Assembly: GCF_001280065.1 (NCBI RefSeq)
Contig: NZ_LGEA01000091.1
Coordinates: 499,632-563,631 of the forward strand
DNA: 64,000 nt
Reading direction: 5' to 3'
Source: Streptomyces sp. NRRL B-1140
GTDB lineage: Bacteria; Actinomycetota; Actinomycetes; Streptomycetales; Streptomycetaceae
In this document: one piece after another, positions 37,011 to 45,951 of the stretch
Position numbering within the stretch: position 1 is the first letter of the stretch
How the letters are laid out: each line of letters begins with the position of its first letter
Notes under the pieces: generated by a model
Seen by the model: only the letters and a program-made list of their open reading frames with translations
What the model was told of the DNA's origin: nothing
The model's database searches: none
Program-made: the position numbers and the translations under genes

Positions 37011-37832
37011 ATGGAGCACGAGGTGTTCGTTCCGGTTCCGGCCGAGCGGCTGAGGGAGGTGCTGGACGACCCCGCGCGGGTCGCCCGGGCCGTTCCCGGG
37101 CTCCAGCAGGACGCCGGCGCCGAGCCGGTCGCCGGGCGGCTGAAGATCCGCGTCGGCAGTCACTCCGTCACCTACCGGGGTGCCCTGCGGGTGTCCCGGA
37201 GCGAGGGCGCGTACGCCGTCGAGGGCGAGGCGGAGGAATCGCGCGGCAGCGGCTCGGTCCGGCTCGCCCTGCGGATCGTCCTGCGGGAGGCCGAGGACGG
37301 CTGCACCGTCGGGTACGACGGCACGGCCACCGCGGACGGACGGATCAACGACCTTCCGGCGGACGCTGTGGAGGGCGCGGTCACCCGGCTGCTGAACCGT
37401 TTCGCGGAGCACCTGGCCGCGGCGGCCACGGACGCGGGCGACGAAGGTGCGCGCCTGGAGCCCGGGGAGGGGACCCCCACCGAACCCGGTCTCACCGAGG
37501 AACCCCCGGCCCCCGAGCGTCCCTCCACCTTCGGCGCCGCCGCCCCGCCCGCCTCTCCGGGGCCCGTGGACGACGAGGACGACGTGGACGACGTGGACGA
37601 CGAGGACGAGCAGGACGACGAGGACATCGCCGAGGCGGCGCACGCGCGGCGGACCATGATCGGACGCAGCGCCGAGGAGGTCGACCACGCCCCGCCCCGC
37701 GGCCGCTACGCCCCCGTGCCCGCGCCTCAGACCGTGTCGGCCCCGGCCCCGCTGCGCTGGGCGGCCCCCGCGGCGGCCCTGGCCGTGGCGTCGGCCATCG
37801 TGGCGGTCCGGGCCCTGCGCAGACGCCGCTGA
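37011..37832 (+). CDS. CoxG/SRPBCC-like protein with acidic linker and C-terminal membrane anchor
   Basis: The 273-residue protein from ATG 37011 has an N-terminal CoxG-type SRPBCC domain: EVFVPVPAERLREVLDDPAR, VARAVPGLQ, and VTYRGALRVSRSEGAYAVEG, ending in a NRFAEHLAAAA helix. A Pro-rich linker, an extremely acidic stretch (DDEDDVDDVDDEDEQDDED) and a C-terminal hydrophobic helix with RRRR end follow. The SRPBCC fold binds small hydrophobic ligands. CoxG proteins anchor CO dehydrogenase in other bacteria, but no such enzyme is here, so the role is unclear. Confidence 0.82.
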   Translation: MEHEVFVPVPAERLREVLDDPARVARAVPGLQQDAGAEPVAGRLKIRVGSHSVTYRGALRVSRSEGAYAVEGEAEESRGSGSVRLALRIVLREAEDGCTVGYDGTATADGRINDLPADAVEGAVTRLLNRFAEHLAAAATDAGDEGARLEPGEGTPTEPGLTEEPPAPERPSTFGAAAPPASPGPVDDEDDVDDVDDEDEQDDEDIAEAAHARRTMIGRSAEEVDHAPPRGRYAPVPAPQTVSAPAPLRWAAPAAALAVASAIVAVRALRRRR

Positions 37833-37954
37833 ACCACGCGGCAGACGCCGCCGGACCACACGGCGGTCGGCCCCTGACCGTCCCGCCCCGAGTCCGAGGC
37901 CGAAGCAGGACGCAACCGGTGAGGCCCCCTTGATCACCGCAGTAGGGTCGTCCC

Positions 37955-38743
37955 GTGAGTGACGAAGACATCACGCTGACCGCGGGTGACGCGGAGGTGA
38001 CCGTGCAGCCGGGCAACGGCGGCCGGGTCGGAGGGCTGCGGATCGGCGGCGTGGAGGTGCTCCGGCAGGGGGAGCGGTTCGGCTGCTTCCCGATGGTGCC
38101 GTGGTGCGGCCGGATCCGGGACGGACGGTTCCTGGACGGCGCCGCCGTGCGGCAGATGCCCCTCAACGCCCCGCCGCACGCCATCCACGGCACCGCCCGA
38201 GACAGCGCCTGGCGCACCGCCCGCACGAGCACGGCCGAGGCCGTCATCACCCACGAGCTCGCCGACCCCTGGCCCCACAAGGGCCGCGTCACCCAGGTCG
38301 TGGCCCTCACCGAGGACGCGCTGACCCTCACCATGTCCGTCGAGACGTACGACTCGTCCTTCCCGGCCCAGATCGGCTGGCACCCGTGGTTCAACCGGAA
38401 CCTCGGCGGCGAGGACGTACAGCTCGACTTCGACCCGGCCTGGCAGGAGGAACGCGGTGACGACCACCTGCCCACCGGCAACCGCGTCGACCCGAAGCCC
38501 GGCCCCTGGGACGACTGCTTCGGGATGCCCGGCGGCGTCGACGTCACCCTGACCTGGCCCGGGCAGCTGGAGCTGAAGGTGGCGAGCCGCCAGGAGTGGG
38601 TCGTCGTCTACGACGAGCAGGAGGCCGCCGTGTGCGTGGAGCCGCAGACCGGCCCGCCCAACGGCCTCAACACCCTGCCGCACCTGGTCACGCCCCTGGA
38701 GCCGCTGGAGGCCACCACGACCTGGACGTGGCGCCGCCTCTAA
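37955..38743 (+). CDS. Aldose 1-epimerase family protein
   Basis: The 262-residue protein from GTG 37955 is a galactose mutarotase-like beta-sandwich. Marks are VQPGNGGRVGGLRIGGVEVL, HAIHGTARDS (His in the catalytic HG segment), GWHPWFNRNL, and a C-terminal acidic active-site-like CFGMPGG region. It would interconvert sugar anomers. The gene ends 10 bp before pyrE and may be cotranscribed with it. Confidence 0.88.
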   Translation: MSDEDITLTAGDAEVTVQPGNGGRVGGLRIGGVEVLRQGERFGCFPMVPWCGRIRDGRFLDGAAVRQMPLNAPPHAIHGTARDSAWRTARTSTAEAVITHELADPWPHKGRVTQVVALTEDALTLTMSVETYDSSFPAQIGWHPWFNRNLGGEDVQLDFDPAWQEERGDDHLPTGNRVDPKPGPWDDCFGMPGGVDVTLTWPGQLELKVASRQEWVVVYDEQEAAVCVEPQTGPPNGLNTLPHLVTPLEPLEATTTWTWRRL

Positions 38744-38753
38744 GCTGGGCGGC

Positions 38754-39302
38754 ATGACGGACACACGTGGCGCGCTGCTGCAGCAGATCAAGGACAAGGC
38801 CGTGGTGCACGGCAAGGTGACCCTGTCGTCGGGTCTGGAAGCCGACTACTACGTCGACCTCCGGCGCGTCACGCTCGACGGGGAGGCCGCCCCGCTGGTC
38901 GGGCAGGTGCTGCTGGACCTGACCGCCGACCTGGACTTCGACGCCGTCGGCGGCCTCACCATGGGCGCCGACCCCGTCGCCGCCGCCATGCTGCACGCCG
39001 CCGCCGCGCGCGGGAAGCGCCTGGACGCCTTCGTCGTACGGAAGGCCGCGAAGGCACATGGCCTGCAGCGGCGCGTCGAGGGCCCCGACATCGCCGGCCG
39101 CCGCGTGCTGGTCGTCGAGGACACCTCCACCACCGGCGGCTCCCCGCTGACCGCCGTCGAGGCCGTGCGCGAGGCCGGGGCCGAGGTCGTCGCCGTCGCG
39201 ACCATCGTCGACCGGGCGACCGGCGCCGCGGAGAAGATCCAGGAGGGCGCCGGAGTGCCGTACCTCTTCGCCTTCTCGAAGGACGAGCTGGGCCTGGACT
39301 GA
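38754..39302 (+). CDS. pyrE: Orotate phosphoribosyltransferase
   Basis: The 182-residue protein catalyses orotate plus PRPP to OMP in pyrimidine synthesis. The N-terminal hood includes VTLSSGLEADYYVDLRRVTL, and the PRPP-binding motif is VLVVEDTSTTGGSPLTAVEA. The length is normal for the family. ATG 38754 follows the aldose epimerase stop by 10 bp. The sequence is intact. Confidence 0.96.
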   Translation: MTDTRGALLQQIKDKAVVHGKVTLSSGLEADYYVDLRRVTLDGEAAPLVGQVLLDLTADLDFDAVGGLTMGADPVAAAMLHAAAARGKRLDAFVVRKAAKAHGLQRRVEGPDIAGRRVLVVEDTSTTGGSPLTAVEAVREAGAEVVAVATIVDRATGAAEKIQEGAGVPYLFAFSKDELGLD

Positions 39303-39450
39303 CCGGGGACCGACCAGGGCGTGGACGGTGGCCTGGACCTTCCGGCCAAGTCTGGAAAGATGGGGCCGACGATGACGTCGCACCCCAAGGTCTAGGTCAG
39401 GGCCGTTAGACACAGCAGTACGTCAACCCGCAGATACAAGGAGCGGACGC

Positions 39451-40473
<1,023 letters not shown>

Positions 40474-40496
40474 TCCCGGTCCGCCCGCACACGTCG

Positions 40497-40526
40497 GAGC
40501 CCGGCATCTCCTGAGATGCCGGGCTC
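40497..40526. terminator. Terminator after fba
   Basis: GAGCCCGGCATCTC at 40497-40510 pairs perfectly with GAGATGCCGGGCTC at 40513-40526 with a 2-nt centre, giving a very stable hairpin. A TTCC follows. It separates fba from the MFS gene at 40544, so the latter probably has a weak promoter of its own or depends on readthrough. Confidence 0.85.
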
Positions 40527-40543
40527 TTCCGTATGCTCCCTGC

Positions 40544-42016
40544 ATGCCCGATGTCCGGTTGGCCTCACCGCAGGGCAAGTGGGTCCTGCTCACCACCGTC
40601 CTCGGCTCCAGCATGGCGATGCTGGACTCGACCGTCGTCAACGTCGCCCTGCCGCGCATCGGCCGCGACCTCGACGCGAGCCTGTCCGCGCTGCAGTGGA
40701 CGGTCAACGCGTACATGGTCACGCTGGCCGGGCTGATCCTGCTCGGCGGGGCGCTGGGGGACCGGTTCGGGCGGCGGAAGGTGTTCGTCGTCGGCGTGGT
40801 GTGGTTCGCGCTGGCGTCGCTGCTGTGCGGGATCGCGCCGAACGTGGGCGTGCTGAACGCCGCACGGGCTCTGCAGGGGGTGGGCGGCGCCCTCCTGACC
40901 CCCGGGTCGCTGGCACTCATCCAGGCGTCCTTCCACCCCGACGACCGGGGGCGGGCCGTCGGGCTGTGGTCCGGCTTCGGCGGGATCGGGGCGGCGGTCG
41001 GGCCGTTCGTCGGCGGCTGGCTGGTGGACGGGCCGGGCTGGCGGTGGGTGTTCCTGCTGAACGTTCCGGTGGCCCTGGTGTGCGTGCCGGTGGCCCTGCG
41101 GCACGTCCCCGAGTCGGGTGGGGAAGCGGCGGCCCGCGGGCGCTTCGACGTGCTCGGGGCCGTGCTGGGGGCGCTGGCGCTCGCCCTGGTGACGTACGCG
41201 CTGATCGAGGCCGGTGAGGGCGGGGTGGTGGTGACGGTCTCGGCGGTGGCCGGGCTGGCCGCGGGCGTCGCGTTCGTGCTCGTCGAGCGGCGCCGGCCCG
41301 ATCCGATGATGCCGCCGGACATCTTCGCGTCCCGGCAGTTCACGGCCGTCAACCTCGTCACCCTGTGCGTGTACGCGGCGCTCGGCGGGTTCTTCTTCCT
41401 CGCCGCGCTCCAGCTCCAGGTCGTCGTGGGCTACTCGGCCCTCGCCGCCGGTACGGCGCTGCTGCCGACGACCGTGCTGATGCTGCTGCTGTCCGCGCGC
41501 TCCGGGCAACTGGCCGACCGCATCGGGCCGCGGATCCCGCTGACGGTGGGGCCGCTGCTGTGCGCGGCCGGGATGCTGCTGATGCTGCGGGTCGGGCCGG
41601 GGGCGTCCTACCTCACCGACGTGCTGCCGGCGCTGCTGGTGCTCGGGCTGGGCCTGGTCACGCTGGTGGCACCGCTGACGGCGACCGTGCTGGGCTCGGT
41701 GAGCGTGGTGCGCGCAGGGCTGGCCAGCGGCATCAACAACGCGGCGGCCCGGGCGGCGGGCCTGATGGCGGTGGCGGCGTTGCCGCTGCTGGCGGGCATG
41801 GGGGAGGAGGCGTACCGGGAGCCGGCCGCCTTCGACACGGCGTTCGGAAAGGCCATGGGGTGGTGCGCGGGGGCGCTGGTGGCCGGGGCCCTGATCGCCG
41901 CCGCGGTGGTGCGCAGGCCGCCCCCGGACTGCAGGCGCCCGGAGTGCCTGCGGCACGGCGGTGTGACGGCGCCGCCGCTGGAGGGCGAGCCGGTCCGCAA
42001 GAGGCTGCCGTCCTAG
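40544..42016 (+). CDS. MFS transporter, DHA2 (EmrB/QacA) family
   Basis: This 490-residue, roughly 14-helix exporter has the motif C-like LGSSMAMLDSTVVNVALPRI, motif A GALGDRFGRRKVFVVGVV, and LQGVGGALLTPGSLALI. The tail is basic and ends in CRRPECLRHGG. DHA2 members export drugs and natural products using proton motive force. The substrate is unknown. It is followed by a 17-bp inverted repeat. Confidence 0.93.
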   Translation: MPDVRLASPQGKWVLLTTVLGSSMAMLDSTVVNVALPRIGRDLDASLSALQWTVNAYMVTLAGLILLGGALGDRFGRRKVFVVGVVWFALASLLCGIAPNVGVLNAARALQGVGGALLTPGSLALIQASFHPDDRGRAVGLWSGFGGIGAAVGPFVGGWLVDGPGWRWVFLLNVPVALVCVPVALRHVPESGGEAAARGRFDVLGAVLGALALALVTYALIEAGEGGVVVTVSAVAGLAAGVAFVLVERRRPDPMMPPDIFASRQFTAVNLVTLCVYAALGGFFFLAALQLQVVVGYSALAAGTALLPTTVLMLLLSARSGQLADRIGPRIPLTVGPLLCAAGMLLMLRVGPGASYLTDVLPALLVLGLGLVTLVAPLTATVLGSVSVVRAGLASGINNAAARAAGLMAVAALPLLAGMGEEAYREPAAFDTAFGKAMGWCAGALVAGALIAAAVVRRPPPDCRRPECLRHGGVTAPPLEGEPVRKRLPS

Positions 42017-42070
42017 GTGTCCGCAAAGTCCCGTCGTCCGCCCGGAGGACAGGCGGGACTTTGCGGACAC
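42017..42070. terminator. Long inverted repeat after MFS gene
   Basis: GTGTCCGCAAAGTCCCG at 42017-42033 pairs perfectly with its complement at 42054-42070, enclosing 20 nt that can form a small inner hairpin. It starts immediately after the MFS stop and likely acts as its terminator. Confidence 0.75.
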
Positions 42071-42214
42071 GACCTGGCCGTCGCCGGGCCGGGCCCCGCC
42101 GGGCCGGTCGAGGTGGTCCGGTCGGAGGAGTCGGCGCGGGCCGTCGCGGGAGTCGTCCCGTCGATCCCCCCGCCCGTTGCGCCGCGGCGGGCGGCATGGC
42201 GCAGACTTGACCTC

Positions 42215-42628
42215 ATGTCCATTCACGAGAACCTTCTCGGGGGCCCGCCCCCGACCCATCTCCCCGACGACCCCGGGCCGCGGGAAATGCTCGCGTCGGG
42301 TGCCGCGTCCGTCGAGGTCGCCGGTGCGCACCCCACCTCCTCGCTCGCCTGGGCGCAGCTCGCCGACGAGGCGTTCGAGCGGGGCGCGGCCGTGGAGTCC
42401 TACGCGTACGCCCGCACGGGCTACCACCGCGGTCTGGACGCGCTGCGCCGCAACGGCTGGAAGGGCCACGGCCCGGTGCCATGGGAGCACGAGCCGAACC
42501 GCGGCTTCCTGCGTGCCCTGCACGCCCTCGCCCGCGCCGCGCAGGCGATCGGCGAGCAGGAGGAGTACGAGCGCTGCTCCCAGTTCCTGAAGGACTCCTC
42601 GCCGACGGCGGCGCAGGTCCTGGGCTGA
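42215..42628 (+). CDS. DUF3151 family protein
   Basis: The 137-residue protein from ATG 42215 reads NLLGGPPPTHLPDDPGPREM, then VAGAHPTSSLAWAQLADEAF and AYARTGYHRGLDALRRNGWK, ending in YERCSQFLKDSSPTAAQVLG. These conserved blocks identify the actinobacterial DUF3151 family. The helical repeats look TPR-like. Function is unknown. Confidence 0.9.
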   Translation: MSIHENLLGGPPPTHLPDDPGPREMLASGAASVEVAGAHPTSSLAWAQLADEAFERGAAVESYAYARTGYHRGLDALRRNGWKGHGPVPWEHEPNRGFLRALHALARAAQAIGEQEEYERCSQFLKDSSPTAAQVLG

Positions 42629-42647
42629 CACACGGTCCGTGCACGCG

Positions 42648-42672
42648 AGGCCCGTCCGCGAAAGGCGGGCCT
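42648..42672. terminator. Hairpin after DUF3151 gene
   Basis: AGGCCCG at 42648-42654 pairs with CGGGCCT at 42666-42672 around an 11-nt loop, with TTGCGGTTT following. It is a modest terminator. Confidence 0.5.
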
Positions 42673-42684
42673 TGCGGTTTCGGG

Positions 42685-42716
42685 GGACGATTGCGTTTCG
42701 CAGGACGATTGCGCAA
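42685..42716. promoter_or_regulatory. Direct repeat GGACGATTGCG with TTGCGCAA core, upstream of kyn cluster
   Basis: GGACGATTGCG occurs at 42685-42695 and 42703-42713 (18-bp period), and the second copy extends into the palindrome TTGCGCAA at 42709-42716. Lrp/AsnC-family regulators often bind sites with a TTGCGCAA-like core, and kynurenine operons of other bacteria use an Lrp-type KynR. The site lies 80-110 bp before the dioxygenase start. No regulator gene is adjacent, so the link is inference. Confidence 0.45.
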
Positions 42717-42797
42717 GATGCCCCCTGGGGACCGGGGCCCCCGTGTCGGATTCGGCAGGGGCGGACCGCTACCCGGAGTAATACGCAGGAGACAGCG

Positions 42798-43628
42798 ATG
42801 TCCCACGAGGCTCACGAGCCCGAGACCCCGCATCTCGACTTCCACGGCACGACGCCGTACGAGGACTACGTCAAGGCCGACGTACTCACCCACCTCCAGC
42901 ACACCCTCTCCGACGATCCCGGAGAGATGGTCTTCCTGGTGACGACCCAGGTGATGGAGCTGTGGTTCACCGTCATCGTCCACGAGTGGGAGACGGCGGC
43001 GGGGGCGCTCAGGAGCGACGACGTCCCCACCGCCATCGCCGCGCTCAAGCGGTCCGTGCGCGAGCTGGAGGCGCTCAACCACTCCTGGAAGCCGCTGGCC
43101 CAGCTGACGCCCGCCCAGTTCAACTCGTACCGCAGCGCACTCGGCGAGGGCTCCGGCTTCCAGTCGGCGATGTACCGGCGCATGGAGTTCCTGCTCGGCG
43201 ACAAGTCCGCGTCCATGCTCGTCCCGCACCGGGGCGCACCGCGTGTGCACGCCGAGCTGGAGAAGGCGCTGCACGAACCGAGTCTGTACGACGAGGTCGT
43301 ACGGCTGCTGGCGCGGCGCGGGCACGACATCCCCGAGGCGGTGCTGCGGCGCGACGTGTCGAAGCGCTACGAGCCGTCGCCGGAGGTGGAGGCGGCCTGG
43401 ACGGCCGTCTACTCGGGCGACGAGAGTGACGAGGTCGCCCGGCTGGGCGAGGCGCTGAGCGACGTCGCCGAGCTGGTGTGGCGCTGGCGCAACGACCATC
43501 TGGTCGCCACACGTCGCGCGATGGGCGCCAAGACCGGCACGGGCGGCTCCGCCGGGGTGGCCTGGCTGGAGAAGCGCGCGCAGAAGAACGTGTTCCCCGA
43601 GCTGTGGACGGCGCGCTCCTATGTCTGA
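42798..43628 (+). CDS. kynA: Tryptophan 2,3-dioxygenase
   Basis: This 276-residue heme enzyme converts tryptophan to N-formylkynurenine. The family marks are HLDFHGTTPYEDYVKADVLT near the N-terminus, MVFLVTTQVMELWFTVIVHE, FNSYRSALGEGSGFQSAMYR and the heme-contact WRNDHLVATRRAMGAKTGTG near the C-terminus. CAGGAG lies shortly before ATG 42798. Its stop overlaps the kynureninase start by 8 bp, so the two are cotranscribed. Confidence 0.97.
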   Translation: MSHEAHEPETPHLDFHGTTPYEDYVKADVLTHLQHTLSDDPGEMVFLVTTQVMELWFTVIVHEWETAAGALRSDDVPTAIAALKRSVRELEALNHSWKPLAQLTPAQFNSYRSALGEGSGFQSAMYRRMEFLLGDKSASMLVPHRGAPRVHAELEKALHEPSLYDEVVRLLARRGHDIPEAVLRRDVSKRYEPSPEVEAAWTAVYSGDESDEVARLGEALSDVAELVWRWRNDHLVATRRAMGAKTGTGGSAGVAWLEKRAQKNVFPELWTARSYV

Positions 43629-44805
43629 CCTGGCGATCGTTGCGGAGAAGCTGGACGCCGTCGATGAACTGGCGGCCAAGCGCGCCGAGTTCGTCCTCGA
43701 TGACGTGGTCTACCTCGACGGCAACTCCCTCGGCGCGCTCCCGGCCGTGCTCCCCGGCCGGGTCGAGGACGTCGTACGCCGTCAGTGGGGCGAGCTGCGC
43801 ATTCGGTCCTGGGAGGAGAGCGGCTGGTGGACGGCGCCCGAACGGATCGGTGACCGGATCGCCCCGCTGGTCGGGGCGGCGCCCGGGCAGATCGTCGTGG
43901 GCGACTCCACGAGTGTCAACGTCTTCAAGGCACTCGTCGGCGCGGTGCGGATGGCCGGGGAGGGCCGTGACGAGCTCCTCGTCGACGCGACGACCTTCCC
44001 CACCGACGGGTACATCGCCGAGTCCGCCGCCCGCATGACCGGCTGCACCCTGCGGCCCGTGGCGCCCGCGGACGTGCCGGGGGCGCTGGGCGAGCGCACC
44101 GCCGCCGTCCTGCTCAACCACGTCGACTACCGCACGGGCAGGCTGCACGACCTGCCCGGACTGACGGCCGCCGCGCACGAGGCCGGGGCGGTCGCCGTCT
44201 GGGACCTCTGCCACAGCGCGGGCGCGCTGCCGGTCGGGCTCGACGAGCACGGCGTGGACCTCGCGGTCGGCTGCACCTACAAGTACCTGAACGGCGGGCC
44301 CGGTTCACCGGCGTACCTGTACGTGCGGCGGGAGCTGCAGGACCGATTCGACTCGCCGCTGCCCGGCTGGAACTCGCACGCCGAGCCGTTCGGGATGCGG
44401 AGCGAGTACGAGGCGGCCCCCGGTGCCCTGCGCGGCCGGGTCGGCACGCCCGACATCCTCTCCATGCTCGCCCTGGAGGCGGCCCTGGAGGTCTGGGACG
44501 GGGTGTCGGTCGAGGCGGTGCGGGCCAAGTCCCTGGCGCTGACGGACTTCTTCCTGGAGTGCGTGACGGCGTACGTGCCCGAGGGCAGGGTCGCGTGTGT
44601 GACGCCGAGGGCGCACGAGGAGCGGGGCAGCCAGATCGCCCTGCGCTGCGACGACGCCGGTGACGTGATGAAACGGCTGATCGAGCGGGGTGTGGTCGGC
44701 GACTTCCGGGCGCCGGACGTGCTGCGCTTCGGCTTCACGCCGCTGTACGTCGGGTTCGCCGACGTGGAGCGGGCGGCGCGGGTGCTGGCGCGGACGCTGG
44801 CCTGA
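43621..44805 (+). CDS. kynU: Kynureninase
   Basis: The 394-residue PLP enzyme cleaves kynurenine to anthranilate and alanine. Marks are VYLDGNSLGALP near the start, IVVGDSTSVNVFKALVGAV, WDLCHSAGALPVGLDEHGVD, and the PLP-lysine segment DLAVGCTYKYLNGGPGSPAY. ATG 43621 overlaps the dioxygenase gene. With the dioxygenase and hydrolase it completes a route from tryptophan to anthranilate. Confidence 0.96.
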   Translation: MSDLAIVAEKLDAVDELAAKRAEFVLDDVVYLDGNSLGALPAVLPGRVEDVVRRQWGELRIRSWEESGWWTAPERIGDRIAPLVGAAPGQIVVGDSTSVNVFKALVGAVRMAGEGRDELLVDATTFPTDGYIAESAARMTGCTLRPVAPADVPGALGERTAAVLLNHVDYRTGRLHDLPGLTAAAHEAGAVAVWDLCHSAGALPVGLDEHGVDLAVGCTYKYLNGGPGSPAYLYVRRELQDRFDSPLPGWNSHAEPFGMRSEYEAAPGALRGRVGTPDILSMLALEAALEVWDGVSVEAVRAKSLALTDFFLECVTAYVPEGRVACVTPRAHEERGSQIALRCDDAGDVMKRLIERGVVGDFRAPDVLRFGFTPLYVGFADVERAARVLARTLA

Positions 44806-44981
44806 GCGGTGGCGGGGGCCGGGGCACTCCGGTGGTGTCCCGGCCCCGCGGTCTCCGCCCGCTCTTCACCGAGCGTGACATCTGCATGTCCGCGCACGTC
44901 ACGCGCCTGGTACCGTCCCGGCCAACGGCTGAACCCCTCAACTGGGGCGCCGCGTACGGTTCATCGCTGGAGGGTTGGAGC

Positions 44982-45845
44982 ATGACGGACGACGCCGCAG
45001 CAGCACGGGCCGCTGCCGAGGAGGAGTCGGCCTTCTCCCACGCGCCCGTCGGCCCCGACGCCACCGCGGCCTATGGCGACCACCCGGACCAGGTGATCGA
45101 CTTCTTCGCACCGCGCCGGGCGGGCGGACCCGGGCCGGCCCCGGTTGTCGTCGTGCTGCACGGCGGTGCCTGGCGGGCGCCGTACGACCGGCGTCACATC
45201 AGCCCGTTCGCGGACTTCCTCGCCCGCCGCGGGTTCGCCGTGGCGAGCGTCGAGTACCGGCGCGGCGGGGACGGCGACTCCGTCGCGGGCCGGTGGCCCG
45301 ACACCTTCGACGACGTCGCGGCGGCGCTGGACACCCTGCCCGCGCTGGTACGGGAGTCGCTGCCGCAGGCCGACCCGCGCCGTACGGTGCTCACCGGCCA
45401 CTCGGCGGGCGGGCACCTCGCGCTGTGGGGTGCCGCCCGGCACGTCCTGCCGGCCGACTCGCCCTGGCGCAGCGGCAGTCCGGTGACCCTGCGCGGCGTC
45501 GTCGCCCTCGCCCCGATCGCGGACCTGGCGATCGCCGACAAGCTGGACGTGTGCGGGGGCGCCGCGCGTCAACTCCTCGGCGGGGACGAGCACTTCGCCG
45601 AGCGCCAGCCGTACGCGGACCCGGCGCTGCTGCTGCCCACGGGCATCGCCACCACCCTCGTGCAGGGCCGCGCGGACCTCGACGTGCCGCAGCCGGTCGC
45701 CGAGTCGTACGCGGAGGCGGCGGCGAAGGCCGGGGAGATGGTGGGGGTGACGCTGCTGGAGGGCGTGGGGCACTTCCCGCTCATCGACCCGGCGGCCGAC
45801 GCGTGCGCGGTGGCGGTGGAGGAGATCGCGCAGCTGGCCTGGTGA
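44982..45845 (+). CDS. Alpha/beta hydrolase, probable kynurenine formamidase
   Basis: The 287-residue protein from ATG 44982 (GGAGGGTTGGAG upstream) has the esterase oxyanion segment VVVLHGGAWRAPYDRRH and nucleophile elbow TGHSAGGHLALWG, with acid and His later (QGRADLDVPQ, VGHFPLID). It follows kynureninase by about 180 bp and is the expected third enzyme, hydrolysing N-formylkynurenine. A different esterase role is possible, since related hydrolases occur widely. A 24-codon longer frame to 44832 lacks a ribosome site. Confidence 0.78.
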   Translation: MTDDAAAARAAAEEESAFSHAPVGPDATAAYGDHPDQVIDFFAPRRAGGPGPAPVVVVLHGGAWRAPYDRRHISPFADFLARRGFAVASVEYRRGGDGDSVAGRWPDTFDDVAAALDTLPALVRESLPQADPRRTVLTGHSAGGHLALWGAARHVLPADSPWRSGSPVTLRGVVALAPIADLAIADKLDVCGGAARQLLGGDEHFAERQPYADPALLLPTGIATTLVQGRADLDVPQPVAESYAEAAAKAGEMVGVTLLEGVGHFPLIDPAADACAVAVEEIAQLAW

Positions 45846-45945
45846 GGGGCGGCCGCCTCAGGGGTCTGCCCCTTGGAATCCGACCCTTGAGAGCTGACCC
45901 TCAAGGTCTGCCCCTCAAGAGGGCCCCGGTCATCAGTTGCCTCCG
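45846..45945. repeat. Degenerate short repeats between hydrolase and IS element
   Basis: The sequence from 45860 to 45925 contains four imperfect ~15-nt units of the type (T/C)(C/T)TGACCCT(T/C)(A/G)AG, one after another. They lie just upstream of the left hairpin of the IS element. They have no coding sense, and their cause is not clear. Confidence 0.4.
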
Positions 45946-45951
45946 AGAAGA

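Noticed and set aside
40565..42631. Long - strand frames over the MFS gene and fba
   Set aside because: They are GC-shadow frames opposite well-supported genes.
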